A DNA stretch of 64,000 nt from Oxyruncus cristatus. Its lineage: Eukaryota > Chordata > Aves > Passeriformes > Cotingidae. The DNA lies in NCBI GenBank assembly GCA_013399855.1, contig VXAY01005685.1:72138-136137 (forward strand), written 5' to 3'. A model generated the notes under the pieces. The model was not told the DNA's origin, did not search any database, and saw nothing but the letters and a program-made list of their open reading frames with translations. How positions within the stretch are numbered: the stretch's first letter is position 1; each line of letters begins with the position of its first letter. The position numbers and the translations under genes were made by a program. Of the stretch, positions 12,021 through 24,345 are shown one piece after another.

Positions 12021-12350
12021 ACTGCTTTTTCAATGTTTTTTCTATGGCAAAAAAGTAAAATGTGACATAACAATGAGCAAAAGCAGTAGCAAAGTTATAT
12101 ATTTGACCCTCTTATTCCTTCCAAGACAGGCAGTTCCTTTCTGCATGGGACTTTCAGAACTCAGTTTTATCTAATGGAAACATCTCAGTGCACCCACAGG
12201 GTTAGTCCTTGCAAACAAAATTTGACATTTATAAATGTCTTGAAACCAAAAGGGAATAGCAAACAAGTCTTGTATGATTCAGGCTTCAATGCAAACAATG
12301 TCTTATCTATTTAGAAGAGAAAGGGTTTATTCGGGCTTTTCTAAGGGTAC

Positions 12351-13266
12351 TGGGTCTGGCTGGGATGGAGTTAACCTTCTTCATTGCAGCCCATGAGATG
12401 CTGTGCTTTGAATTTGAGGCCAGAGCAAAGCTGATAACACACCAAAGCTTTGGCTATTGCCAAACTGTGCTTTAATAGCATCAAGGCTCTGCCTCCATCT
12501 CCCACTCTGCTCTTCTCTCCCTGTTCACATTCAATCACAGAATCACAGAATATGCTGCATTGGAAGGGACCCTCAAGGATCACCGAGTCCAACTCCTGGC
12601 TCTGCACAGAACCATCCCCAAGAGTCACATCCTGTGCCTGAGAGTGTCATCCAAATACTTCCTGAACTCTGTCAGGCTTGGTCCTGTGACCACTTCCCTG
12701 GAGAGCCTGTTCCAGTGCCCAACCACCCTCTGGGTGAAGCACCTTTTCCTTACATCCGACCTAAACTTTCCCTGACACAACTTCAGGCCATTCCCTCGGG
12801 TCCTGTCACTGCTCACCACAGAGCAGAGATCAGTGCCTGCCCCCTTCTTCCCCTCAGGAGTAGTCTGGGGGTAAACAAAGGTTAGGAAGGGAAGGGACAT
12901 AGCTGCAACACCTGACCCAAATTTACAAAGGGATAATCCATACCACAGGATGTCATGCCCAACAATAAAAGTTCAGTGAAAAGGATGAGGCAAAGGAGAC
13001 ACCAGAGGTTATTGTGTTCTTCTTCCCAAGCATCAGTTAGGTGTGCTAGAACCCTGCTATGCAGGAAGTGGATAAAAATCATGCCAATGGGAAACACTGA
13101 ATAAATTCCTCTTCTTACTTTGCTTGTGCATGCAGCTTTTGCTTTCCCTATTAAACTGTCATTATCTTTATCTACAAGTCTTCTCAACTTCCTTCTGTTT
13201 TTTTTTTCCAATGACACAAGAGAAGGGAGTGAGTGAGCAGTTGGGTTAATATTGGTTAGCCAAGAC
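12351..13266 (+). mobile_element. Endogenous-retrovirus LTR (probably solo), interrupted by a CR1
   Basis: The left part (TGGGTCTGGCTGGGATGGAGTTAACC, then GCCCATGAGATGCTGTGCTTTG and GATAACACACCAAAGCTTTGG) and the right part (GGGATAATCCATACCA, ATGTCATGCCCAACAATAAAAG, CCTATTAAACTGTC) match the layout of a common bird LTR family, probably ERVL-like. AATAAAAG at about 12963 stands where the TATA box is expected. ATTAAA at 13150-13155 stands where the polyadenylation signal is expected. The element is split by a CR1 at 12533-12860. The ends are degraded, boundaries are accurate to perhaps 15 bp, and no target-site duplication was found. No retroviral gene lies nearby, so it is probably a solo LTR. 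Confidence 0.8.
12533..12860 (-). mobile_element. CR1 LINE 3' fragment nested in an LTR
   Basis: It starts with two AATCACAG-type octamers and a TTGGAAGGGACCCTCAAGGATCA block, the 3' end of a CR1 read in reverse. The minus-strand frame gives a CR1 ORF2 C-terminal stretch ([13 protein letters not shown]). LTR sequence lies on both sides, so the CR1 inserted after the LTR was in place. Its subfamily differs from that of the 8.2-kb and 41.8-kb copies (TCACAG octamers, GTCCAACTCCTGGCTCTGCAC block) and resembles the copy at 23.2 kb. Confidence 0.92.
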
Positions 13267-14192
13267 TACCCCATTACAGCAAGTATTACTGCCAGATTCA
13301 GCTTCAGAAATTTCTGGAGCTAGATGTTCAAGAAACAACTCTCCATTCTGATTTTTGATGAGTTTTTTCTTTTTTTTTTCCCCCCCCATATATGGCAGTT
13401 TTATGATTTGGTGATCAATCCCATGCCTACTGTCACCACTCTGCTCTTAGTTTTTAGATGCATGTAGAAGTTCCAGGATAAATGTTTGGAATCCAGATAC
13501 AACAGATTTCTGGAACAGTATCCCCAGCAACATTTTTAAGGTTCAGTCATATGTTTTGCTGATCACTAGAAAGAGTTTAATAGCAACTGCTGAATCACTT
13601 TGAGTTAGCTGAGTGCTTGGTATTTCTTGGTAAAGATGACAATAATCATCCTGGAAGTAAAAAACATTTACAATAATAAGACAGGTAAATTTTAAATTAT
13701 GCTTAGGTGACCATGACTCCTAGGTCCTTCTGAGAGACTGAGATTTAACTTTAACTCCCCAAATTGCTAGCCAAAAATACATTTAGAATCCTTGGTAATT
13801 TACATATTTTTGAAAATTTACTTCTCAAAATGTATGTTCAGACTGTTTGCAAATGTTCCTGGTCCCCTTCCAAAGGTAATTTAAGAGAGAGCCAAGCTGT
13901 GCAGGAAATCTAAGTAGTTTTGGACATTTGTTACTGAGTTAATTTATTAGATACCTGATCAAATACGGGGGTAGGGCCATAGCACAGGGTTAGAAGACCT
14001 TCCCTGTCCCCCTGTTCCCCTGAAAAGGTTTAGCAACACATAAAAATGGACAAGCTATAAGGAAGGCTCAGTAAAACAGTATATATTTTGAGGAGCTCAG
14101 TAGCCACAGGTCTCTCACCTTCCAAAGAAATGGGAGATGCTAAAAAGTTCTGAAAATGTGTTAGCAGACCCAACTTGGCAGCTTCTCAGATT
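13267..14192. other. Unique sequence, nothing seen
   Basis: A T run followed directly by a C run lies at about 13371-13387. No gene, RNA gene or recognisable repeat was found. Confidence 0.5.
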
Positions 14193-14258
14193 AAAAAACC
14201 AAACCAAACCAAAACAAATGGACAACCAACCAACCAACCAAACAAAAAACAACAAAAG
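14193..14258. repeat. CCAAA/CCAAC low-complexity tract
   Basis: This is an A/C-only stretch of irregular CCAAA, then CCAAC, then CAAAA units. Similar tracts occur at 24305-24345 and 33193-33330 in the same orientation. Confidence 0.85.
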
Positions 14259-17200
14259 GCTTTGCGGTTTGTTTGCCCTTGGTTAACAGTGATTCCTACC
14301 ATTCATACACTTCATACCCTTTCAAACACTCCTGCACAAACTGTTCTGCCTAATTGACATATTTATGAGTCACAACAGCAGCCATTAGCCAGAATCATAA
14401 ACACTGCACTGGTGACTGCACATGCAGGAGATGGCAGGACAAGATCCCAGCAGCATTTCTAACGTGCTGATACAGTGGCAGAGAGGTGTGCACGGCCTTG
14501 TGTCAAGGCAGGAGGCTTTTTCTGTTTCTACAGGGAGATTGGGGCAGTGTAATGCCATGCCTTGTACATCCGTGCATGATAGGCAGAGTTTGTATTTCCA
14601 GTAGGAAGAGACAACTGGAAGGCAGGTAGAAATTGTTTTAATTCTCATCTTGGAACCATCGGATGAAATGATGAACAACCAGCCCCAGAGGACAAAAAAT
14701 GTTTGTGGTAGAGCACAGAATAACGCTCTAGTTTCTTATGAAGCAGATTAATACCTTTCTTGGTGGACTGCCTTTCTTTTAATCAACTGAGATGCCTTAG
14801 CATTGAATCAAAATGGAACGAAAAACAAGTAAATGCACCACGGATGTTTTTTATTTAGTAATGGTGGTGAATAATTAATTGACCAAATGACAAAAAGGAA
14901 TCACACTTTTTCTTGAAAATTAATTATTGCTAGTTGATATTTTAAGCCACTACATTGAATGCCTAAGACAATTACAGGACCCGCACTGTTTTGATAGCAA
15001 GAATGAAAGAAAAATTCAACAAAAAGGAATTAAGAATTCTAAATAAGGAAAAAAAAAACCCTAACAAGATAATGTGTTTTTATTAATCATCTTAATTTAC
15101 ATACCCATTAACAGATTTTTAAATTAACTATTCTCAGAAAGTAAATAACAAGAAAATCCTGAAATTTTGTGCAAGGACTTTAATTTGGATGAAAATCCAA
15201 AGCAAGGACAATGATTGAAAGCCTTTGCCTAATCTCTCCCATAACTATTTCAATTCACTGGAGGTAACTTAAGTCAGAAAACCTCTAAATTCTGAAGTCC
15301 AAGTTAGGGTTGGCATTTATATGAAGCAATTAAATGTTGAAATTCTACAAGAGCTGTCTGCCAATAGGGCGTTTCCAGAGTTCAGCTGTGGACTTGGCTT
15401 AGACAGAACATGTAGCTGGTAGTTTTGAAAATTAAATTATTTATTCTAGTGCTTCAGTGTAGGTGTCCTTCTTTTATTTGAGAACGAACATTTCAGCCAT
15501 CCCAGTGTTACTCAATTTGACACTGTTCAATATGTGTGGACAATTCCCAGTCCATGCAACATCTGTACTCAGAAGGACATCCGCTATAGGGACACGATGA
15601 ATTTCCTACTCAGGGCCAGTTCTACACTCTGAGGGAATACTGAGGGTATCGAGGGGATTGTTTTTTCTTCCTGGAGAGGACAAGGCTGTGTTCTATCTGG
15701 AACCTTATTTTGAAAGACCCTTGTAAACAGCATGTGAGGAAATGTGTTTATGTGCTAAAGAGGACTGACAGAGATTTCATGTTCCCTCAGTGTCTTGCTC
15801 CCTCAATTCTGCAAATTTTTCTAAAGACTTGACAACTAAGTCCCTTCATAGATGTCTCCTTCCACTTTAAGGGTTGTTTCAACAAACTAATATTAAACAT
15901 TGTTGACAAACTAATTAGCTGAATTAGGCCATTGGATTAAAAATATTTGATTTCTACTACAGACTTTGGAGAAGCCAATGCCTGTTTCAAAGGGCAGATA
16001 AACTGAGGGCTCTTCACGTACAAAACACACTGGAAAAAGGCAGATACCTCAAACAACAGTTTCAATTACCCTAGAAACCTATATACTGTATTAGAACAGT
16101 GGGGTAGTTTCTTTCCAGTCCTTATTTATTGTTTTTAACGGTTACTGAGCAGATATAGTAAAACTGAGTAGGTTTACATTATTTAGCTGGAAGCACAAGG
16201 TATATTTTTCCTGGTATATGTGTGGGACTAATTTAATCAAATGCCAGGCTTGGAAGTTTACTGAGGTTCTTAGTGAGTGCACAGCTGGAATAACACAGAG
16301 AGCCCCAGCAAGAAATTTGTGTACCTTTCATATTTTTCTGACAGTTCTATAATCCAGAAGAGCTGCCTGTCCAAGCTGCTCAAGATTAATTGTACCTGAA
16401 AGAAATAGAAAATGGATCTTTAGCTTTGCATATTGCTGCTTATCAAATACGAAATGCTCAAAAGCTTTTCTTTATCTCCAAAGAGTAAGCAGTTGGTAGT
16501 GACTTTTTCGCAGTTACATTCCTAGTTATATTCATCAGTGCTGGGAAATCAAAAAGCTTGTACTTTATATTGTGTATGTAACTGGCCATATACTCATTTG
16601 CACATTATTTTATATAAGACAGTACAATTAAAATGACTAAAATTTGGAAATGGCTGAACACCTCCATTGACATCATGCTCCCTGCCCTCATGGATCCCTG
16701 GCATTCTTCTCTGAATATTATAAAAATATTGTTAACCACAGATTGCTTACAATTTTCTATACAGGACTTTGGCCTCAGCTAACACACAGATGCCTAGATA
16801 ATGAAATGGAATAATGCAATATTTTTTTTATAAATCCCTTTTCCTTGTTCATTTCAGAAGCTGACAGATGGATAGTGACTGAGGCAGGGAACTGTAGGAA
16901 CAGAGGATGTGCCTTCATTTTCCTGAGAAAAGTAGTTCTATACCTCTCCCTTCTGAAAACTCTGTATGTGATGATTTGAAACGCTGGCGTGTTCTTCATC
17001 TTTGACTGCCTGGTCTGCTTTGCAAAATGTTGAAAGGTTCAGTTGCTGTCAAAGACCCTGAGAATTAATCTATTAATATGTAAGCTATTGTGTAATGCTA
17101 AAATATCATTTTACAGTCTGAAGTATTTCACACCAGACACCCAATATCTGTGGGTTGTCCGTGTCTCAGCTCCCTGTCTCCTAAATGGAGATAATGCCCT

Positions 17201-19522
17201 CAAATTTCTCGCGGGTTTTAGAATGATGAATGAATTGTCTGCAAAACACTCAGATTCTGGGGTGATGAGCATCACAGAAAAGCCCCAGAGGAAATTAATA
17301 ATTTTGTTTTCAGACCAGGGCTTGATCAGTGTTTTTTAAATAAGACCCAGGGCAACATATTGAACAATGAGGCTAAGAAAAATATTGAACAGCTGCTAAT
17401 TAAGTCCTTTTGATGCACTGAGTTAAGTAGGAGTATTCTTCAGAGAACTGAGCGTGTGATCCTGTAATTAAAAACTACATTTCATATAAAAAAGGTGGCC
17501 AAATTAAGGTCATTTGGTAACCTTGATTCTGTCCATTTCTAATTTTTGGCAGCTTAACTTCACAGAGATGATCATATTCTTCTGAGAGAAAATGGTGTGA
17601 CTGTAACAGAAACAAAACCAAAACAATGGCATGGTTTTGTCACCTACGACATTCACTAACAGGAATGAGACCTTAAGTATTTTTCTTCTCCATGAGTTAA
17701 TTAAGTAAAGGACAGGAGCAGAGTGTTTTCCTCCTGGACCAACACCAAAATGGGATGAGATTTTCTTAGGCAGCAGATAGGAGTTTTGGGAATCGTAAAT
17801 TTTACTTCAGACTCTGAGGAAAAAGTTTGCACAATCTTTCACATCACCTCCAAACCCCTTTTATTTACCTCCAGTCTGTCTTGTGTCTTCTCTCCCAGTT
17901 TTTTTGCTAATCCTGTCCTTGTTCTCTATTCAGTGGCCCTTACCTAATTCACCTTCTACCTCTCTCACAACTGCTGCCAGTCCTAGTCTCTGTCTCAGGG
18001 GAAAACTTCTCAGTTCCATAGTTTAGAACAAAATATGATCAAAGTGATTCATTTATTTATTAATGACAGATCAGGAACTACATAGGCAAGATCAATGTCA
18101 ATAAACAATTCTTGGCATATACAAATGTTAATATAGACCTGCACATTTTTAAACACCCTTGCAGAGCTAGTTCCCAAAAGTCACAATCACACACACATGT
18201 GAACACATACACTGGCACCATCCCGGCCATTAGGAAAAGCTGGTTGCCAGCACATACTTCAGTGGGTGGGTTCCTCTACTTGAACGTACCTCTTGTTAGG
18301 GATGAGGGTGTTCTAGGTTTATTTAAACTCATACTACTTCCTGCAGGTTGCTAATCCATACAATCAGAGAGAAAGTCCTTACTGAGGTCATCTGTGCACC
18401 TTACTGAGGTGCAGATCTGCTCATCACATCCCGTAGGGACAGTCCACCACCTCATTGTAGGATTCACAAGGCATCTCATGATGCTGCTGCTCTGCATGGC
18501 CTTGACAGATGGCATGGTGCCAGCAGGGAGACTCCCAGCAGTGTCAAAGCATGTTTGCTGATGTTTTTACTCCAAGCTATCTCTGTAGTGTTACAAAATT
18601 TGATGCCTCTTTTATACTTCTTTTCAACTTGACTTTGTGTTTGCTTCCAAAGTCTCTTTGTAATTCTGTGGTTACGGTTTAATCTGACTGATGATTGTTT
18701 TCCTCTTTAACAGGACCAGTTTGGGACCACATGTGTTTTTAGACAACTTGGAATGTTGATTTACACCACGCACTCTCACACTCACGTTTTTGTCTTAACA
18801 GCTGTTGTTATTCAAGCTGTATCAGTGAGGGTGGCCTGTGCAAGAGGTTTCTTATCACAACTTTTTTCCTGCCTAGAAACCTTCTCTGAGCCTCCTTGTA
18901 CTTCCCCATAACTCTGTCTAGTCTCAGTTTCGTAACATGTCCCTCTATGCAACCCCATTGACTCTATCACTTCCCCATCCCTTTTCCTGACTGTGCTCTT
19001 CTTCCTTATCCAGGCAGATCCTCTGCTGAAAGTTTTGATGAAAGCTGCCTTTGGGAGTGCAAAATAACCCAATCTGGTGGGGAAAAAAATTCTCTACATC
19101 AGACGGTGAACGTCCTTCCACCCACATGATAGTGAAAAATCAGAACAGAGTTAATATTAGCATTTTTGAAGGTAGCTAATAAAATAAAGCAGAATCCAGA
19201 CCTATCTTTGGGCTTAGACTGCTAATGGCACAGTGCTATCATAATCATGCCCCAAACTCAATTTAGCTGGCTGCAATTGCATCATATAACTGTGTCAGAT
19301 TTTCTACAGAGGCACAGAGGTCATGGAGGACCCCCTCCTGCCCTTTGTTTTTGTGTACTGCTCCAGCAGAAACAGAAAATAGAATAAGGCGCCTTCCGCT
19401 GAGCCCACAGGGAAAAGATGTACAGCCAGGCTGACCGTAAGCTCCCTGTCCTGTTTCCAGACCACTCATTTTTGTGGTCACCCGTGATAAATGGCAGCAG
19501 CTTGACGGCTGATTTTACAACT
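14259..19522. other. Unique sequence, no gene supported
   Basis: Over 5 kb carries only short frames (60-98 codons) without recognisable products. 14840-15130 is very AT-rich, with repeated TTAATTA-type words. 17860-18000 is pyrimidine-rich. 18020-18560 is somewhat richer in GC, with no similarity that I can name. No RNA gene was identified. Confidence 0.5.
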
Positions 19523-19615
19523 GGTTGTTGTTTTTTTCATTTTTTTTCGTTTTGCTGGGGGTTTGTTTGTTTTTGTTAGGGTTTTTGTTTGTTTGGGGTT
19601 TTTTTGAGGAGACTG
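19523..19615. repeat. G/T-rich low-complexity tract
   Basis: The stretch is dominated by GTTT and TTTTG words and looks like the complement of the A/C tracts elsewhere in the window. Confidence 0.8.
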
Positions 19616-19816
19616 CACTGTGTAGAACTTCTGCAGAATGTAAGGCAATTTAAGCAGTTTTTTTCAAAGTCTCTGCATATGACTCCCAGTAAGAAATCTG
19701 CAGAATTCAGTGGGCTTGCACCACCACTCCTTGAGATGAACTAATCCTAAATCATTGATTTAAGTAGTGCTAAACCAGAGAAGTCTGCTTGAAATTGTAG
19801 TTAGTGGAAAAACCTC

Positions 19817-19864
19817 TTTTTTTTTTTTTTTNNNNNNNNNNNNNNNNNNNNNNNTTTTTTTTTT
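19817..19864. other. Assembly gap (23 N) inside a poly-T tract
   Basis: Fifteen T residues lie before the N run (19832-19854) and ten after it. The gap was probably caused by the homopolymer and its true length is unknown. Frames that read through it as F residues are artefacts. Confidence 0.95.
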
Positions 19865-22323
19865 GCTTAATCATTTTGTTTTCAGAAGCCCTAGGAGAAC
19901 AAAAAGCAGTGGTAATCCCCAAAATCCTTACCTATCCCCAAAACAGAGTGGAGACAAGACCAAGGACTGCCTTTTGTATAAAGAGCTTGGACCAGCTGGG
20001 CAACTTTTTAAGATTTGGTTTTGGGCCATGTCCCAGTCACTTTGCAAACTGCCCCTTCCAATTAGTGTCTACTATTTTTCTTTTTCTTTCTTTTTTTGCT
20101 TCTGTTAATAAGGGTGTGAGACATGAAAAAGGGTTTATTGCATAAATAAAAAATAATCTTGCACTACACCAAATACCAGAACACCAAAATACTAATTAAG
20201 CAGAGGGCAGCAGAAAACAATAAAATAACAAACTTTTCCCAGCTGATCTACCACTCTTCAGACAGCATGATATCTTTCTGAAGTCAAAACTCAAGAAGAT
20301 GAAGTCTTACATCACAGCACATACATCTTTGTAATGCCTGTGGATTTTTTTTTTAATTTCTTTTCCACGAGTGATTTCTGTACAGGTGAGATTTATTGAC
20401 CTGTGTTTGGAATATGTGGGCAACGTTCAAGTGTGCCTCCAGTTCTCACACTCCTTGGAGAAAAAGAGACATTGTGTTAAGAATGACTATTCTTAACCCT
20501 TAATCGTCATCGAGCTTCCCTATTGTGAAATTTTAAGAGTATATTTTCTTTTTTAATATAATTGGTACATTAAAAAAAAAAAAAAAGAAGTATGGTTGGC
20601 TAACAGATGACAAGTAAAATCAAGTTACTGGCAGCAAAAGGGCAAATCTAAAGACTGTATATATATATGTAAGTGGATGACATTTTAAAAGCTATACCTT
20701 CCTAAATCCTTTACCCAGGTCTCTCTACATACCTGGGGCTCAGAGGTCAGTTCTTACTGATCTCTTATAAAGCAGTGTAAACAGCTAGCAGTTGAAATAT
20801 CAAAAACATAAAATGGTGAATGAGACACTTTTATTATATTCTGGAAAAAGCATGGGGTTTTTTTCTTGTAGACCATAGATAATAAGTTTGCAGGCAACAA
20901 AGGACTAGCTGACGAACAAGAAGCTGAGTTGTGGGTAATAATGCTGAGTGGTTTGAAAGATGTTGTTGTGTACTGCCTGACCTACATCTGAACTACTTGC
21001 AGCCTGGGGAGGGGAGAGAGGTTTATGCTCAGCATTTGAGAGTCTCTAAAACAATCATATCTGGTACTCTTTGGTCTCATCGTACACAACGTGTAAAAGA
21101 ATCTTACACGGGAATCCTGGCATTTTAGGGAGAGTAGTGAGAGTAGGTAAAGAATTTCTTCAAACTCTTTTCTGTTACTTATGGTGCCAATGCCAGTTAG
21201 ACAAACTTTTCATAGCTGGTAGTCTTTGTGGCTGTGCTTGTTTGCTAATGCTGTCCTAGAGGAAGCTGAATTGAATGGTAAACAGCAAGTGTAGGAGCAA
21301 GCAGGACTCTCATTTGCTTCACACTGTAGAATAGGGAAAGTCAGGACAAGATACAAGAGAAAAAGCTTTAGATAAAAAAGGGAAATTACTGTAGGGTTAG
21401 CTGCACCACCAAATAAATAAAAAATTATATAAGATAAATGATGAAATCTAGAGAGAGTACTAAAGCTGTTAACAGGTGGAATTTGCAGAAGACATCTAAT
21501 AGAGTGAGACTGTGTAATCCTGTATGTTTTAATTTGCACAATAACCATTCCAGCTCACTTGAGATTGCAGGTGAGCTGAATTTTGTGTTTTCCAGGCATA
21601 AATGTTCAGCAATATCTGACTGCTATGGTAGACTCAACACAGAGTTGTGTGTGGTTAGAAGAAATCACTGCAAAACCAGGTTTCGTGCAAGTCAGTTGAT
21701 GCAAAGTATAAGCTTCCCAAGTCATCATGAGCATCAGGATTTCAGTCCCCTTCTAAAGAAAAAACTGACTATATCCATATCTAGTAGGGTCAATCCAGTG
21801 ATCATTACCTGCATTTAGTTCACCAAAGTCTAGGTTCACAGATGTTTTGGCTTTAATCGGGGAGGCAATAGTGAATCTAGTTTAGTGACCTAGTGTTATG
21901 TGACTTGAGTGCTGGAGACATATTTCATGAAAGAAAAGTAATGAAATCACATCCCTATTGGAAGCAAAGACTCCTCGAGGCTAGATATCAACCAAAATCT
22001 TTATTAAAATTCTTTCTGGAAACAGACATGAAGGCTCAGATTAAGAAAGCCTATTGGGAATTGTCGTGCTGGGTGTTGTAGAACATACAATTAAATGTAT
22101 AACGTAAGCAGCACCTGCCCACAGTCACATATTAAGAAACTTAAATATTTACATATGAGTATACTTACACACTGACTGGGGAGAGTTATATTCCTTAACA
22201 TAGCTTCCTAACACGCAACCTGAGAGATGAAGTGCTAGTCAAACAGAAATGTCAGATTTAAAAGCCTTGCATGAACCTAGGACTTGGACTGGACAATCTT
22301 TTTCAATTTATCCTTTTTTCCAG
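19865..22323. other. Unique sequence, no gene supported
   Basis: An A run lies at 20572-20586. Frames of 60-126 codons lie between 20931 and 22081 and have no recognisable product. Isolated good donors (for example GTGAGA after 20397 and GTGAGC after 21568) lack partnered acceptors at sensible distances. Confidence 0.45.
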
Positions 22324-22449
22324 ATAAGACTGGACCAATCTGTTTATTTCTTTAATTCCAAGGCATACAAAATCCCTGAAACTGGACAGAAATTGGAGAG
22401 TGTATCAGTGGCCATCATTGAACAGCACGTAGCACAGCTTTCTTCACTG
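22324..22449 (+). other. Best candidate coding exon, 126 nt, phase 0-0, gene unknown
   Basis: A pyrimidine tract ends in TTTTTTCCAG at 22323. The next 126 nt are open in the frame that starts exactly at the acceptor and encode 42 residues, starting IRLDQSVYFFNSKAYKIPET and ending IIEQHVAQLSSL. A GTAAGC donor follows at 22450. The composition is protein-like, with a mix of charged, aromatic and hydrophobic residues, and both splice phases are zero. I do not recognise the family. If real, the gene would run on the plus strand and would have introns of many kilobases here. The pairing could still be chance. Confidence 0.3.
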
Positions 22450-23166
22450 GTAAGCTCTTTAAAAGACTGTGCAGTTCTGGAAAGGAAGGGAACCTGAAAT
22501 AATCACTTCTTTTGAATAGAAATAACTGTGGCTCCTGTGGTTTGGTGTGACCTTTGTGCTGTCAGGCTGTATTAAGTGTACTGTGAAGCTTACCAGACCA
22601 GACCTCAGGGGACTTTGGTAGAGGGATGCCTAAGCTGTGAATTCCTGACAGCCTTAGGCACTGAGTCATGCAGCTCAGCCAGCTTGGTGGCCTATCTCAG
22701 CATGCACAGTAGCAAAACTTTAAGTACCTACTTAAGCTTTGTGTTGAAAACTTTTGGTGCCTGTGCATGCTCAAGCACTCTAGCAGAAAAGCAGCTTTTT
22801 TTTTTTTTTTTTTGTGAATCACCTCAGACTTAAGGATATTAATGCAGCCTAAAATGAAATTAAAGTACCACAATTCCTCTGTGAGGCTCTGCAGAAGTTC
22901 TCTGAAAGGAAACTCACCTCTTTCATTAGGGATGTCTGTCAGCATGAAAAAGATTTAAAGGTCATTGGTTTGCAAAGTGCTATGAGCAGAATCTCAAGGC
23001 TGGTAGAGCAAGTCTTGCTGAGGGGGCTGAAAGGAAAGGGAGGAAACATCTTAATTGTCCCTGCAGGCTCCCTGAGTTCCTCCTGTGCTGCTCTGTTTTT
23101 GTCTCTGCAGCACTCTTCTGATGAAGCTTACTACTAAAGCATTCCTCCATGTGGCTTTTGAGAGGG
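22450..23166. other. Unique sequence with an 18-T run
   Basis: A poly-T run lies at 22796-22813. The frames on either strand have no recognisable product. Nothing else is seen. Confidence 0.5.
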
Positions 23167-23399
23167 AATCACAGAAGGGACCCACAAGGAGCATTGAGTC
23201 CAGTTCCTGGCCCTGCACAGGACCATGCCCAAGAGTCACACTCTGCCTGAGAGTATGAGTGTCATCAAAACGCTTCTTGAACTCTGTCAGGCTTGGTGGT
23301 TTGACCACTTCTCTGGGGAGCCTGTTCCAGTGTCCGACCATCCTCTGGATGAAGCACCTTTTTTAACATCCAACCTAAACCTCCCATGACACAACCTCA
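23167..23399 (-). mobile_element. CR1 LINE 3' fragment
   Basis: This is a reverse-oriented CR1 3' end beginning AATCACAGAAGGGACC. Blocks matching the 12.5-kb copy are present: CCAAGAGTCACA, GAACTCTGTCAGGCTTGGT, CCTGTTCCAGTG. The minus-strand frame gives a VGHWNRLPREVV stretch from the CR1 ORF2 C-terminus. It is 5'-truncated at about 23399, and its 3' tail is reduced to a single octamer. Confidence 0.9.
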
Positions 23400-24140
23400 C
23401 AATTATTACAATGTATACCTCACTCACCCTTCACTGCAAAGATACAGGGGAATCAGGGTGGTTTGATTTTGCAGTCTGAAAATTAAAGGTAACCTTTTTG
23501 TCGATAACAAAGAAAAATTTTAGACAGAAACGTTTTGTGGACAAGCATATCCCATTGAATTTCAGTGTTTGTGGGATGCCTTCTGCTGGTTAAGAAATCT
23601 TTTGAGATGTTTTATAAACAATGTGAAGGAAGTACAATAGCAGTGCTTTCTACAAATACTAAGTGCATTGCTTCATTTCAGATATTGGATAAGTAATATC
23701 CTATATCCTATATAAGTATATCCTACAATAGGATGAGATCTTTCTGTGAACACACTAACGTAATAGGAAAAAAGGAAGTCCTCAAGAAGAAAGAATGCAA
23801 CTGGGAATATGGAAAACAGCTGAAGAAAAGCATAATGAAAAAGGTGTTTTGCCCTCTCCATCTTTCAAACATAGATTGATGGGTCTAAACCCTTCAGCTG
23901 TTGTGTCTAGTGTAAATATTAAATAATTTATTCTAAGAGATCACACTTTGTAATGTCACTATCCAACACCAGAATTATGTGAGTAGGCCACTAAAGGACT
24001 TTTTCTCAGCTGTTAATGTCAATATACAAAGCAGATGTGAGTATGGGTCCTGCTGCCTGTTGTAGTGAGAGCTCAGTTAATATGAAGAATACCATTCCAA
24101 AGCATAACTCCATAAAAGGGTCTCCTAACTGTAGTCACTT
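23400..24140. other. Unique sequence, nothing seen
   Basis: A cluster of ATATCCTA-like words lies at 23694-23730. No gene or other repeat is supported. Confidence 0.5.
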
Positions 24141-24298
24141 TTGTGTTAAGAAGATCTATTTGTATAACTGTCAGCACTCCAAGAAGTGGCCTTTTAGCTC
24201 TAGTGTTTATATAGTGNCGTCGCTATTGTGTTAAGATCTATTTGTATAACTGTCAGCACTCCAAGAAGTGGCCTTTTAGCTCTAGTGTTTATGTAGTG
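24141..24298. repeat. About 75-bp duplication around a single N, likely assembly artefact
   Basis: The segment 24141-24216 (from TTGTGTTAAG to TTTATATAGTG) is repeated at 24226-24298, with a 3-bp deletion and one substitution. An N at 24217 and about 8 bp of unique sequence separate the copies. A near-identical tandem copy across an N suggests unmerged overlapping contig ends or two haplotypes. Confidence 0.85.
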
Positions 24299-24304
24299 TT
24301 AGGC

Positions 24305-24345
24305 AAAAAACACCCAAAAACAAACCAACCAAAAAAACCCCCAAA
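24305..24345. repeat. A/C-rich low-complexity tract
   Basis: Irregular CAAAA and CCAACC words form this tract, directly after the duplicated segment. The low complexity may have contributed to the assembly break. Confidence 0.75.

Noticed and set aside
12371..13217. Frames inside the LTR/CR1 composite
   Set aside because: They are formed by LTR and CR1 untranslated sequence and not by a host gene.
19767..20145. Frames reading through the N gap
   Set aside because: They depend on unknown bases and poly-T sequence.
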